Under the pieces are notes generated by a model. The model did no database searches, was not told the origin of the DNA, and was given only the letters and a program-made list of their open reading frames with translations. A stretch of 64,000 bases of DNA from Candidatus Nitromaritima sp. SCGC AAA288-L16 (GTDB taxonomy: Bacteria > Nitrospinota > Nitrospinia > Nitrospinales > VA-1), in the NCBI GenBank assembly GCA_000372225.1, contig AQTY01000001.1, positions 124,001 to 188,000 on the forward strand, given 5' to 3'. A program made the position numbers and the translations under genes. Within the stretch, counting starts at the first letter, position 1; every line of letters starts with the position of its first letter. Of this stretch, positions 26,143-35,179 are shown piece by piece.

Positions 26143-26568
26143 CTATTGTTGAGGCAACTCAGTAACAGCACTGCGTACTGTAGAACCACGTTTCATCATG
26201 AGTTGGATAAAAGCAGTGTACATAATTTGGTTCTCCGCTAATTTACCCATTTCTTTGTCTATATTAACGTTATTTCCATTGGATTTTGAAGGATCCTTCA
26301 ATTCAAAGGGTAAAGGGTCCAAACCTTTTAAAGCCTCATTTGAAGGCCCAAAATGCTTGCTATTAGTTGATCTTACCTGAAGTTGATTACTGCTTTTAAT
26401 AACGTCCTGTAATTGCTGCTCAAAATTGATATCATGCGCTTTGAAATCAGGGGTTTCCATGTTACTGATATTAGTTGATAACATCAGATTACGCGCGGAT
26501 TGAAAATCCAGACCTTTTTTGAGAACTAAGGGTGTTTTGTCAGAAAATAGTAATTTGTCTATCAACAT
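26143..26568 (-). CDS. flgB: Flagellar basal-body rod protein FlgB
   Basis: Proximal rod subunit. The conserved N-terminal rod motif is NISNMETPDFKAHDINFE (compare NIANVDTPGYKA). The C-terminal helix is MGKLAENQIMYTAFIQLMMKRGSTVRSAV. I start at the ATG at 26568 (141 residues, the usual length); the longer frame from 26685 would begin upstream of the sigma-54 promoter. GAGG lies 8-9 bases before this ATG. It forms a two-gene unit with fliE and is divergent from a sigma-54 activator gene. The rest of the flagellar cluster is not in the window. Confidence 0.92.
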   Translation of the reverse strand: MLIDKLLFSDKTPLVLKKGLDFQSARNLMLSTNISNMETPDFKAHDINFEQQLQDVIKSSNQLQVRSTNSKHFGPSNEALKGLDPLPFELKDPSKSNGNNVNIDKEMGKLAENQIMYTAFIQLMMKRGSTVRSAVTELPQQ

Positions 26569-26591
26569 AGTTATTACCTCACCCTTAAAAT

Positions 26592-26607
26592 AGCAATTAT
26601 TATGCCA
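26592..26607 (-). promoter_or_regulatory. sigma-54 promoter for flgB-fliE
   Basis: On the minus strand, TGGCATAATAATTGCT matches the sigma-54 consensus TGGCA-N6-TTGCW. The invariant GG and GC are spaced correctly for -24/-12. Transcription should start near 26581, about 13 bases before the flgB ATG, with the ribosome-binding site inside that short leader. This also fixes the flgB start. Confidence 0.8.
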
Positions 26608-26784
26608 TATTGCACCTCTCCTCACAACTAACCAAAAAAACAATAAACCATTATAAATAAATGGGTTAAATCTAAACATATCCATTATAAAATGAGTTTC
26701 ACCTAATACTAATGTGAATATTTTGCCTCATGTAACCGTTTTTTGACGATATATTAATTCATTGAAACCAAAAGATTGAATATA

Positions 26785-26806
26785 TGTGCAAAGTATTTTT
26801 AGCACA
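26785..26806. repeat. TGTGC-N12-GCACA inverted repeat
   Basis: Inverted repeat in the flgB/activator intergenic region, about 180-200 bp upstream of the sigma-54 promoter. That is a normal distance for an enhancer (activator-binding) site, so it is a candidate binding site for the adjacent activator. This is inference from position and symmetry only. Confidence 0.35.
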
Positions 26807-26822
26807 AAATATGATAGTGTAT

Positions 26823-26853
26823 ATTTCTTACTCAATTATAAGACGTAAGAAAT
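26823..26853. repeat. 9-bp perfect inverted repeat over the activator start codon
   Basis: ATTTCTTAC (26823-26831) and GTAAGAAAT (26845-26853) are exact inverse complements with a 13-base spacer. The right arm includes the first two bases of the ATG at 26852. It could be an autoregulatory operator or an mRNA hairpin that hides the ribosome-binding region. Confidence 0.45.
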
Positions 26854-29689
26854 GAGAAATGACCTGCAAAATCTAACAGAACAGATCCAAGTATTTGGGA
26901 AAGAAAATCTGTCCGATATCCTGCACTACACAGCTATAGGACTAAAATCTATCTTTGGATGTCTCATGGTTCGGGTCTACCTAGAAGACCTACATCAAGG
27001 TATTCTTATCTGTCAGTACATGACCGACAATAAAAACCCCTATGAACAACAAATCACAAAATTTATTTCCCCACGCGACTCCATAACCAGCCAATCTTTT
27101 TATGAAAACAAAATCATTCGGTCATGGAACTTGTCAGAGTGGTTTATTAAAAACAGAAATCCATTTGAAAAAATGTCAGGCATTAAAACCTCTGTCGTTT
27201 TTCCCATTACTCATGAGTTAAGACCTATTGGGACGCTAACTTTAGATTGGGAGCGAGAAGGAAAGTTTATATCAAATGAAAAAATTGATGAGGTAAACAA
27301 TTTTCTTAGAAATATAAGCACCTTTATCGATCGGGCAAAAAGATTCCACCAACAGATATCATTTTCACGGAACCTAGATGTTGCTCGCAAAAAAGAAGCT
27401 GCATGGATGATCGTTCGATCAGCTGTTAAATTAATAGACAAGGTTGCGTTAGCGTCAGTATTTATTCCAGCGTCTTCAAAGTTTTCGAAGTTAAATCCTG
27501 TTAACCCTACTGATTTAGTCGAAATAATAGCTGTATATTCGAAAAACAAAGAAGATGTCCCTTTATATTTAGATAAGGAAATATTGAGTGTCTTAAATGA
27601 TGAAAATCTAATCAACCGTATAGTCAAATACAGTAAAAAAAATGGCTTAGTAATTAGGAAAGAAAATCAAGCTCCTATTTATATCCAAAATATTTGGAAA
27701 GAAAGTTTTACGCGTAAAGAAGTCATTAAAAAAATAGATCTAGTGTCACTCTACCAAATTCCAAGATACGACCACCAAAGTGGTAAGTTTATTTGTTCGG
27801 TAAATTATTATACTAATGAGACCCATCAATTCTCTCAGATAGAAATACGGCTACTAAAAGAACATGCCGCGATGGTTGAAAAAAGCATTTTAAGAGATAG
27901 TTCTGCGCATATAGAAATTGAGGTTTTAGGAGAAATTGAGGGATTACTTGCAAGCCAGCACGAATCACCATCTTCATTTCTACATAAGATTTTAAACAAA
28001 ACATCAGAGTTAATTGGCGCAGATAGTGGGAGCATATCCATATTAAAAATTTTTGATGGAAAACCCTGGCTAGTGGTTGAAAATAAAGATGGAAGTCTCA
28101 TAGGAGCTAAATCACGGGGATGGACAAAAAATAAAATTCCTCCTTTATCAGTTGGAGGAGATGACCTACCAGACACCCTAAAATCGCTCAACGGATACTG
28201 CGCTCACACAGCCCAACCTATTATATATTCCAATGTGCAAGACAAGACCTTAACAAATGGCTTTTATAAAAATCTTTCTCCTGCCATTTCTTCCGAAATG
28301 GCTGTTCCTATAATATTCGGGAATAGGGTTATTGGAATTATCAATCAAGATCACTTTCGAAAAAACTATTTTACTGTTGAACACAAGAGAATTGTCCAAA
28401 TTATCGCTAGTCTCATTAGCCAGAAAGTCAATAACCTAATTCACATACAAGAACTCCAACAGGAAATAACACAACTCCGTCAGGAAGTGGAGTATCGAGA
28501 CCCCAAAGTTTCTTCATATTATTTCGGAAATGTTATTGGGAGAAGCAAAACCATCCATAGCTTAGTAAGTAGAATTAACACCGTTGTAGAGTCGGTATGC
28601 AACCGCATGTTAAAATGGGATACTGCCCAATCCTCAGAAACCAACATGCGACTTCCTTCACTCCTAATACATGGAGAGACTGGCACAGGAAAGGAATTCT
28701 TTTTTAATAATATATATGCACGCATAACGGAAATTTTTAAACAAACAAATGGTGATGACTTTAAACTCATTTTGAGAAAAACTAATATTGCGGCATATAG
28801 TGGAGAACTCACTTATAGCGAATTATTTGGACACAAAAAAGGCGCCTACACGGGTGCAGAGTTTAGTCGGCAAGGTATTCTGGAAGAGGCTAACGGAGGA
28901 GTGGTATTTCTTGACGAAATTGGTGACGCCGACCCAAAAACTCAAGTTCAACTTCTTAGATTCCTAGATACTGGCGTATTTATGCGTCTAGGTGAAAACC
29001 AACCCAGATATTCACGTATTTTCCTTATAGCTGCAACTAACAAAAATTTACGTGAAGAAATTAATGAAGGACGTTTTCGTGAAGATCTTTACCAACGATT
29101 AAACGCATTAAACTTTCGGATCCCTACCCTTAACGAACGGCAAGAGGATATATCAGACTTAGCAACTCATTTTTTAGGAATACTTTTTCAAGCATATAAG
29201 AAAGGAAATACAAACGAAGCCTTTCCAAAAATAGAAACAAGCGCTATTGATTACCTAATCAACCACAAGTATCGAGGCAATGTACGAGAATTAAAAAATA
29301 TTCTTATGAGAGCTATGATGTTTCGTCAAGGCTCATTAATAAGACTGAAAGATGTTGTTGAGGCATGCCAATCTGAATCTCCTGACGGTTCCGATGCACT
29401 AAAACAAACAGTTGATCACATCGATTTAATTTTAAAACGACTGGAAGTTGGTGAAGGTGATTTTTGGTCTCAAGTTCATAAACCCTTCAAAAAGAATATT
29501 ATCACAAAGGGCACTGTAAAAGATTTAATACAAACTGCCCGGAATCGCTATCAAGCAAACCTTCCAGGACTAGCAGTAAAGTTAGGGGCATGTACCAGAC
29601 ACTATCAAAGCAACTCCGAAGAATTAAAAAAATTCACGAGTTTTAAGAATTTTCTCTATAAAACTGTAAAAATTAGCGATCCTAATTAA
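26852..29689 (+). CDS. sigma-54-dependent activator with GAF domains
   Basis: 945-residue bacterial enhancer-binding protein. The N-terminal 545 residues look like three GAF-type sensory domains (about 15-165, 180-345 and 365-540) and there is no receiver domain, so it probably responds to a small ligand rather than to a kinase. A linking coiled coil (QELQQEITQLRQEVEYRD) precedes the AAA+ core: Walker A GETGTGKE, the sigma-54 contact loop GAYTGA in full, Walker B GGVVFLDEIGD, and arginine-finger region FREDLYQRL. The C-terminal 70 residues may hold a HTH but the match is weak. It is divergent from flgB-fliE, which has a sigma-54 promoter, so it probably controls them. Confidence 0.9.
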   Translation: MRNDLQNLTEQIQVFGKENLSDILHYTAIGLKSIFGCLMVRVYLEDLHQGILICQYMTDNKNPYEQQITKFISPRDSITSQSFYENKIIRSWNLSEWFIKNRNPFEKMSGIKTSVVFPITHELRPIGTLTLDWEREGKFISNEKIDEVNNFLRNISTFIDRAKRFHQQISFSRNLDVARKKEAAWMIVRSAVKLIDKVALASVFIPASSKFSKLNPVNPTDLVEIIAVYSKNKEDVPLYLDKEILSVLNDENLINRIVKYSKKNGLVIRKENQAPIYIQNIWKESFTRKEVIKKIDLVSLYQIPRYDHQSGKFICSVNYYTNETHQFSQIEIRLLKEHAAMVEKSILRDSSAHIEIEVLGEIEGLLASQHESPSSFLHKILNKTSELIGADSGSISILKIFDGKPWLVVENKDGSLIGAKSRGWTKNKIPPLSVGGDDLPDTLKSLNGYCAHTAQPIIYSNVQDKTLTNGFYKNLSPAISSEMAVPIIFGNRVIGIINQDHFRKNYFTVEHKRIVQIIASLISQKVNNLIHIQELQQEITQLRQEVEYRDPKVSSYYFGNVIGRSKTIHSLVSRINTVVESVCNRMLKWDTAQSSETNMRLPSLLIHGETGTGKEFFFNNIYARITEIFKQTNGDDFKLILRKTNIAAYSGELTYSELFGHKKGAYTGAEFSRQGILEEANGGVVFLDEIGDADPKTQVQLLRFLDTGVFMRLGENQPRYSRIFLIAATNKNLREEINEGRFREDLYQRLNALNFRIPTLNERQEDISDLATHFLGILFQAYKKGNTNEAFPKIETSAIDYLINHKYRGNVRELKNILMRAMMFRQGSLIRLKDVVEACQSESPDGSDALKQTVDHIDLILKRLEVGEGDFWSQVHKPFKKNIITKGTVKDLIQTARNRYQANLPGLAVKLGACTRHYQSNSEELKKFTSFKNFLYKTVKISDPN

Positions 29690-29887
29690 ACTGTTACCAC
29701 AAAAAATGTAGACGGTAAAAAAAAAAATTGTTAAAATTTAAGGTGTTTCTAGAAGTTCAGAGCATATTTCATCTCAACTTGTGGTCAGTCCTCGAGTAAT
29801 CACCCAATTTTTAACATTTAATCCAAATAATATTTTTTAAACTCATACAATCATAAATGATTTATTCAAAACAAGGAGATATCTTAG

Positions 29888-31189
29888 ATGACCACAGCAC
29901 TCATTGCCGAAAAATATAAAATTAAAGACATATCGCTTGCGGAGTGGGGTCGACAAGAGATAATACTTGCTGAGAATGAAATGCCTGGCCTTATGGCCTT
30001 ACGTAAAAAATATGGCAAATCTAAGCCTCTTAAAGGCGCTCGAATTGCCGGTTCACTGCATATGACAATTCAAACTGCTGTCCTCATCGAAACCCTCATT
30101 GAATTAGGGGCAGAAATTCGCTGGGCATCATGTAATATTTTTTCCACTCAAGATCATGCAGCTGCAGCAATAGCTAAAAATGGTATCCCTGTTTTTGCCT
30201 GGAAAGGTGAAACTGAAGATGAATACTGGTGGTGCACGGGTCAAACTTTATTATTTGAAGATGGCCCTAATATGATTCTCGATGACGGCGGCGATCTCAC
30301 TGCTTATGTACATGAAAAACACCCGGAGATAATCTCCCGTATTAAAGGTATAACCGAAGAAACCACCACCGGCGTTCATCACTTGTATAAGATGATAGAA
30401 GAAAAAACTCTAAAAGTACCAGCGATGAATGTAAACGACTCTGTCACAAAATCTAAATTTGATAACTTGTATGGTTGTCGTGAGTCTCTCGCTGACGGAA
30501 TTAAACGAGCTACTGATATTATGATAGCAGGAAAAGTTGTAGTCGTTGCCGGATACGGTGACGTTGGCAAAGGTTGTGCAAAATCAATGAAGGATCTGGG
30601 TGCACGGGTAATCATTACGGAAATTGATCCCATATGTGCTTTGCAAGCAGCTATGGAAGGTTACGAGATCACAACAATGGAAGAAGCCGTTAAAGAGGGA
30701 AATATTTTTGTCACAACTACGGGGTGTAGTGACATTATTCGTATCGAACATATAGAAGCGATGCTAAATGACGCTATTATCTGCAATATAGGACACTTTG
30801 ATGTCGAAATTCAGGTGGAGACGCTAAATAATTACCCAGATATTAAAAAAATAGAAATCAAACCACAAGTAGATAAATACACGTTTGCAAACGGGCGTAG
30901 TATTATTCTTTTAGCAGAAGGTAGATTAGTAAATCTCGGATGTGCGACAGGACATCCATCATTTGTAATGTCTAATTCATTCACAAATCAAGTACTAGCA
31001 CAAATAGAACTATTTAATAAAAAATATGAAGTTGGCGTTTATACCCTGCCAAAAGAACTTGATGAAGAAGTTGCGCGGTTACACTTGGATAAACTTGGTG
31101 TAAAACTTACTCGTCTGACCCCTGAGCAAGCAAGCTACCTAAATTTACCTGCCGACGGGCCATACAAACCAGACCACTATCGCTACTAA
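29888..31189 (+). CDS. ahcY: Adenosylhomocysteinase
   Basis: Hydrolyses S-adenosylhomocysteine to adenosine and homocysteine, part of the methyl cycle. It has 433 residues. ARIAGSLHMTIQTAVLIETL is the substrate domain start. WASCNIFSTQDHAAAAI and VNDSVTKSKFDNLYGCRESL carry conserved catalytic residues. The NAD-binding motif GYGDVGKGCA is near 221-230, and the C-terminal tail ends in KPDHYRY as in the family. It has an excellent AAGGAGAT ribosome-binding site. No SAH riboswitch is recognisable in the 198 bases upstream, and no metK or metH is adjacent. Confidence 0.97.
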   Translation: MTTALIAEKYKIKDISLAEWGRQEIILAENEMPGLMALRKKYGKSKPLKGARIAGSLHMTIQTAVLIETLIELGAEIRWASCNIFSTQDHAAAAIAKNGIPVFAWKGETEDEYWWCTGQTLLFEDGPNMILDDGGDLTAYVHEKHPEIISRIKGITEETTTGVHHLYKMIEEKTLKVPAMNVNDSVTKSKFDNLYGCRESLADGIKRATDIMIAGKVVVVAGYGDVGKGCAKSMKDLGARVIITEIDPICALQAAMEGYEITTMEEAVKEGNIFVTTTGCSDIIRIEHIEAMLNDAIICNIGHFDVEIQVETLNNYPDIKKIEIKPQVDKYTFANGRSIILLAEGRLVNLGCATGHPSFVMSNSFTNQVLAQIELFNKKYEVGVYTLPKELDEEVARLHLDKLGVKLTRLTPEQASYLNLPADGPYKPDHYRY

Positions 31190-31310
31190 AACATAAAAAA
31201 ATGGGTCCCCTTTAGATGAAAGGAACGCCATTTTTAATACCCCTTGATTATATAAGTCTATCTTGAGATCGTTACTTTTTGCTTCCGTTCCAGCGAGTTT
31301 CACATAAAGA

Positions 31311-32219
31311 TCAAAAAATATTATTTTTTCTTAAAAATTCTTCTATCCATGGAATAATTTCATCACTTGCATCCTCTACAACCAAATGCCCAGCGTTGCA
31401 AACCTCGCGAACTTCAGCCCTCGGAAAAATTTCACGCCACTTATTTAAAAATTTAATGTTAAAGCAAAAATCTTCACAGCCCCATATGATCAAAATCGGA
31501 TACCCGTCGAACTTCTTTAGATTACTTTCAATGAACTGAATCATAGAATAGCTTGGCACAGTTTTCTCCATTGGAATATCTTGGACGAATTTTAAATTTG
31601 CTATACGATTTTCAAACGTATCATATGGAGCTAAGTATCCTGCCCTTATATTTTGCGACAATCGTTTTTGGCGTTTTAGCCCAAACCTTAATACTCCTCT
31701 AACAAAAAGGTTTAAATAGCGAATTAAAATAGTGCCCAACAATGGCATTCTACACAAACCAATGCGAAGGGGAATATCTGATGACAAAAATGATGCTGTA
31801 TTAAAAAGTATCAGCCTTTTAATTAATCTTGGTTTACGAATCGCCAATCCCATACCAATGGCCCCACCCCAGTCGTGTACCACCAATGTAATATTTTTCA
31901 AACCGAGAAAATCCACTAACTTTTCAAGATTATCTATATGGGTAGTGAGTGTATAGCTATAGTCCTGCGGCTTGTCAGAAAAACCACACCCAATATGGTC
32001 AGGCGCAACACATCGATAACGACCTTGAAAATTTTTTATTAGGCTACGATAATAAAAGGACCAAGTAGGGTTTCCATGCAGAAAGAGTAGCACCTCACCG
32101 TCTCCCTCATCAAGATAGTGAAGCTTGTGCGGATTAAGATCAAAATAAAGCGAATTAAAGGGATATAAATCCTTAAAAGAATCGAAATTATTTACCACTC
32201 TGCACCCAACATAAGACAA
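31311..32219 (-). CDS. OleB-like alpha/beta hydrolase (haloalkane dehalogenase family)
   Basis: 302 residues. HGNPTWSFYYR is the oxyanion and halide-type Asn motif. Asp116 in VVHDWGG is the nucleophile, with Trp117 next to it, and the His is in CNAGHLVVED (His278). OleB enzymes of hydrocarbon synthesis share this dehalogenase-like set and decarboxylate beta-lactones. Position directly after an OleA homologue makes OleB the best guess; a true haloalkane dehalogenase is the alternative. The start is uncertain: the frame opens with TTG at 32219, which overlaps oleA by 28 bases, while GTG at 32198 would overlap its stop as GTGGTAA. Confidence 0.75.
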   Translation of the reverse strand: MSYVGCRVVNNFDSFKDLYPFNSLYFDLNPHKLHYLDEGDGEVLLFLHGNPTWSFYYRSLIKNFQGRYRCVAPDHIGCGFSDKPQDYSYTLTTHIDNLEKLVDFLGLKNITLVVHDWGGAIGMGLAIRKPRLIKRLILFNTASFLSSDIPLRIGLCRMPLLGTILIRYLNLFVRGVLRFGLKRQKRLSQNIRAGYLAPYDTFENRIANLKFVQDIPMEKTVPSYSMIQFIESNLKKFDGYPILIIWGCEDFCFNIKFLNKWREIFPRAEVREVCNAGHLVVEDASDEIIPWIEEFLRKNNIF

Positions 32220-33241
32220 TTAAGCCCGCTCCCTATCCCGAGTAAAGCTATCCGGTCACCACTTTTCAAGAAGCCTTTTTCTACCCCTAACGCAAGCGTT
32301 GAAGGAAGTGAAGCAGCACCTGTATTGCCCAAGTATTCGAGTGTTGAAAAATCTTTTTCTAATCCAAGGGATAATGTTTCATAGAGAAGCTTACGGTGCG
32401 CATTTCCAACCTGATGGCAAAAAACACGGCTCACATCATCATCAGTCCACCCCAGATTTTTTTTTGCACAAACCCAAGTCTGACCAGCAAGTCGGCAACC
32501 CTCTTGCATCATAGTTTCGGCATCCGTTTTCATAAGAGGCGACCAATTAGTAATCCCTGTTATCGACTCATCGTTACCGCGACATAATTTATTAAATTGG
32601 CTTGCTGCTTGACTGTAACCACCCAGTAAACGATGTTTATATTTCGATAAATCTTTATGAACAAGAAGAACTCCAACAGCAGCCGATGCTATAGTAAGAG
32701 AAGCAAAGGAAGACTTAATTTCATTTCGTGTAAGATCATGATTGTTTAGCAAGGATTCAATCGTGGCATCAACCAAAGGACCCCCATTTTCACCAGCGAC
32801 GACTAACCCAGCACGAATTTGTCCCAGTTCAATCATATTAGCGACATGGACCATGCCATTAAGAACCCCCAAACAAGCATTAGATATATCAAAAACTAGA
32901 GTATTTGCATGAAGACCAAGGTTATGATGGACAAGCGACGCAGTTGCAGGTTCCAAAAAATCACGACATACGGACGCATTGATTAAACAACCGATTTCCA
33001 CTCGATCAATCCCAGAGTTCAAAACCGCTAGTTCTCCTGCTTTTGAGGCAACCTGACTCGGGGAAACATCCTTGTCCCAAAATCGTCGCTCTTTAATCCC
33101 AGTCATCATTTCAAGCCTACCAAACGGTAGTTTTAAACGATCGTAAACTGGGGCTAAACGTTTTTCAAGATCCTCAGAGGAAACAATATTCTTAGGAAGG
33201 TGATAAGCTAATCCTTCAATAAATACATTTTTGAATCGCAC
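32192..33241 (-). CDS. oleA: OleA-like acyl-CoA condensing enzyme
   Basis: 349-residue thiolase-fold enzyme. It matches OleA rather than FabH: RLWD-like RRFWDKDVSPS, CRDFLEPATAS with the OleA glutamate (Glu97), nucleophile Cys123 in NACLGV, CHQVG (His276), LGNTGAAS (Asn306), and the end DRIALLGIGSGLNC, which is nearly identical to OleA as I know it from Xanthomonas. OleA condenses two acyl-CoA molecules head to head to a 2-alkyl-3-ketoacid. The start codon is GTG with AAGG upstream. It follows the ABC exporter by 39 bases and overlaps the OleB-like gene. oleC and oleD are not in the window. Confidence 0.85.
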   Translation of the reverse strand: MRFKNVFIEGLAYHLPKNIVSSEDLEKRLAPVYDRLKLPFGRLEMMTGIKERRFWDKDVSPSQVASKAGELAVLNSGIDRVEIGCLINASVCRDFLEPATASLVHHNLGLHANTLVFDISNACLGVLNGMVHVANMIELGQIRAGLVVAGENGGPLVDATIESLLNNHDLTRNEIKSSFASLTIASAAVGVLLVHKDLSKYKHRLLGGYSQAASQFNKLCRGNDESITGITNWSPLMKTDAETMMQEGCRLAGQTWVCAKKNLGWTDDDVSRVFCHQVGNAHRKLLYETLSLGLEKDFSTLEYLGNTGAASLPSTLALGVEKGFLKSGDRIALLGIGSGLNCLMLGAEW

Positions 33242-33280
33242 AATTTAAATATCCTTAAAACACCTTAAAGTCCTACCAAC

Positions 33281-35005
33281 CTATCTCATTTGCATTTCGT
33301 AGTATTTCTTATACAATCCTGAACTGGATAGAAGTTGTTCATGGGTACCAACCTCAACAATCTCGCCCTTATCTAGAACAATGATCGAATGGGCATGTGC
33401 AATAGTTGATAGACGGTGAGCAATCATAAAAGTAGTTCGATCCCTCATTAAATTATGCAAAGCATCCTGTACAGATTTTTCAGACTCCGAATCTAGGGCA
33501 GAAGTAGCTTCATCAAGCACAAGAATAGGAGCATTTCGAAGAATCGCTCTAGCAATAGAAATCCGTTGCCGCTGCCCGCCAGAAAGCTTAACCCCACGCT
33601 CCCCAATAACCGTGCTATAGCCATCCTCAAAATCCCTCACAAAAGAATCTACATGAGCTGCCTTCGATGCACGAAGGATATCCTCTTCTGATGAATTAGG
33701 TCTTCCATAAACAATATTTTTTCTAACCGTATCATTAAAAAGAAAGGTTTCCTGTGACACAAGAGCCAAATTACTCCTTAAAGATTTTAGTGTGTAGTCT
33801 TTAATATTAATCCCGTCAATTGAAATGCTACCCGTGGAAGGTTCATGAAAACGAAACAAAAGATCTACTAATGTCGTTTTACCAGCACCGCTCATACCAA
33901 CAATTGCAAGAATTTTTGTTTTTTCCAACCTTACATTAACTTTAGTCAAAACAGCAGTACTTCTAGATGGATATTTGAATGAAACATTTTCAAATGCAAC
34001 AGCCTGATTAAAATTAGCTAGTTCTTTAGTCCCTTCTTTAATTTTCTCCTCTTCTAAATCAAGGATCGAGAAAACTCTTTCAGCGCCAGCAAGAGAAGGT
34101 TGAATACTTGCGTACAATTTAAAAAGCAGCCGTACAGGAGCGTACATCATAAAAAGACCTACAATAAAAGCAATAAAGGTTCCCTGGGTTACTTTATCCA
34201 TTAAAACCTGAAGACCACCATACCAAAGAATAAACGATGCACCCATTACGCCCAAAAGTTCAAGGAATGGTGAGGTGATTTCAGTATATTTGACATTTTT
34301 TTTCATAACTCGAAGAAAATTCTCACTATAACTATTAAATTTTTGTTCTTCCATAGTCTCCATGCCAAAGGCACGCACGACTTTCACTCCAGAAAATGAT
34401 TCGAGAATAGTGCCGCTAAGATCTGCGAGAATTTCTTGCCCCTTATGACTAAACTTCTTCAACTTCCGTGCTATATTTCCTATGGGTAAAAGCATAACCG
34501 GAAATATTAAAATTGAAATAATTGCCCAATCCCATTTAAGATAAAAAATCCACCCCAATAACGCGATCAGGGTAATCGAGTTCTGAATGAGCTCTTTTAA
34601 TGAACGAGTAATTGTTGACTGCATAATACTGACATCATTCATGACTCTTGACATCAAATGACCAGTTTCATTATCTTCAAAAAAGATAAATGGAAGTTTA
34701 TGGATATGAGAGAATAATTGCTCCCTAACACGGACAACTAACTCCCAAGAGATCCCTAATATGATAATGTTCAGTGCATACACTAAGCCTGCTTTAATAG
34801 AGTAAAGAATAACAAGTGCAATCGGTATTGCCTTGAGCATAAAAAAATCTTTCTGCACAAAAACATCATCGAATGTTTTTTGAATAAGAGGAACAGGGGA
34901 GCTTGCAATCACGCCAACAACTACTGAAAACAGGATCGCTAAACAAAGTTTTTTCTTATAGGGCTTTAAAAATTCGAATAGTCTTTTATAAAGTTTTATA
35001 TTCAC
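33281..35005 (-). CDS. MsbA-like lipid ABC exporter
   Basis: 574-residue half-transporter with six membrane helices (about residues 1-300) fused to an ATPase. The ATPase has Walker A GMSGAGKTT, Q-loop SQETFLF, signature LSGGQRQRISIARAI, Walker B ILVLDEATSALD and switch His in MIAHRLST. Overall it resembles MsbA, the lipid A-core flippase; some relatives export other lipids or peptides. The start codon is GTG. It is the first gene of a unit with the OleA and OleB homologues, so transport of a lipid or of an ole product is possible. Confidence 0.85.
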   Translation of the reverse strand: MNIKLYKRLFEFLKPYKKKLCLAILFSVVVGVIASSPVPLIQKTFDDVFVQKDFFMLKAIPIALVILYSIKAGLVYALNIIILGISWELVVRVREQLFSHIHKLPFIFFEDNETGHLMSRVMNDVSIMQSTITRSLKELIQNSITLIALLGWIFYLKWDWAIISILIFPVMLLPIGNIARKLKKFSHKGQEILADLSGTILESFSGVKVVRAFGMETMEEQKFNSYSENFLRVMKKNVKYTEITSPFLELLGVMGASFILWYGGLQVLMDKVTQGTFIAFIVGLFMMYAPVRLLFKLYASIQPSLAGAERVFSILDLEEEKIKEGTKELANFNQAVAFENVSFKYPSRSTAVLTKVNVRLEKTKILAIVGMSGAGKTTLVDLLFRFHEPSTGSISIDGINIKDYTLKSLRSNLALVSQETFLFNDTVRKNIVYGRPNSSEEDILRASKAAHVDSFVRDFEDGYSTVIGERGVKLSGGQRQRISIARAILRNAPILVLDEATSALDSESEKSVQDALHNLMRDRTTFMIAHRLSTIAHAHSIIVLDKGEIVEVGTHEQLLSSSGLYKKYYEMQMR

Positions 35006-35041
35006 TCGACAGGGTATAGGTTGGAAAATGATTCTTAATAG

Positions 35042-35085
35042 AAAAAGCCCCCAGACATTGAAAGTTAATCAATACCGTAGGGGCT
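35042..35085 (-). terminator. rho-independent terminator after the USP fusion gene
   Basis: On the minus strand AGCCCC (35080-35085) pairs with GGGGCT (35046-35051) and is followed by five T residues. The large loop contains a smaller ATTGA/TCAAT stem. The sequence AAAAAGCCCCCAGACAT is shared exactly with the fliE terminator at 25666-25682. Confidence 0.65.
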
Positions 35086-35179
35086 GTTAAAGCACGTTAA
35101 TGGTGGGTAATTGTTCCGGATAAAAAGTAAGAAAAGTAACCTCTCTAATATTCATACTCAAGAGATCAATGTGCTTACT

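Noticed and set aside
26569..26685. 39-codon N-terminal extension of flgB
   Set aside because: It would start upstream of the sigma-54 promoter and has no similarity to FlgB.
29690..29887. Possible SAH riboswitch upstream of ahcY
   Set aside because: The conserved paired G/C-rich core is not present; the region is AT-rich with no stable fold that I can see.
31201..31240. Terminator after ahcY
   Set aside because: Only a 5-bp CCTTT/AAAGG stem can form before the T run, too weak to support.
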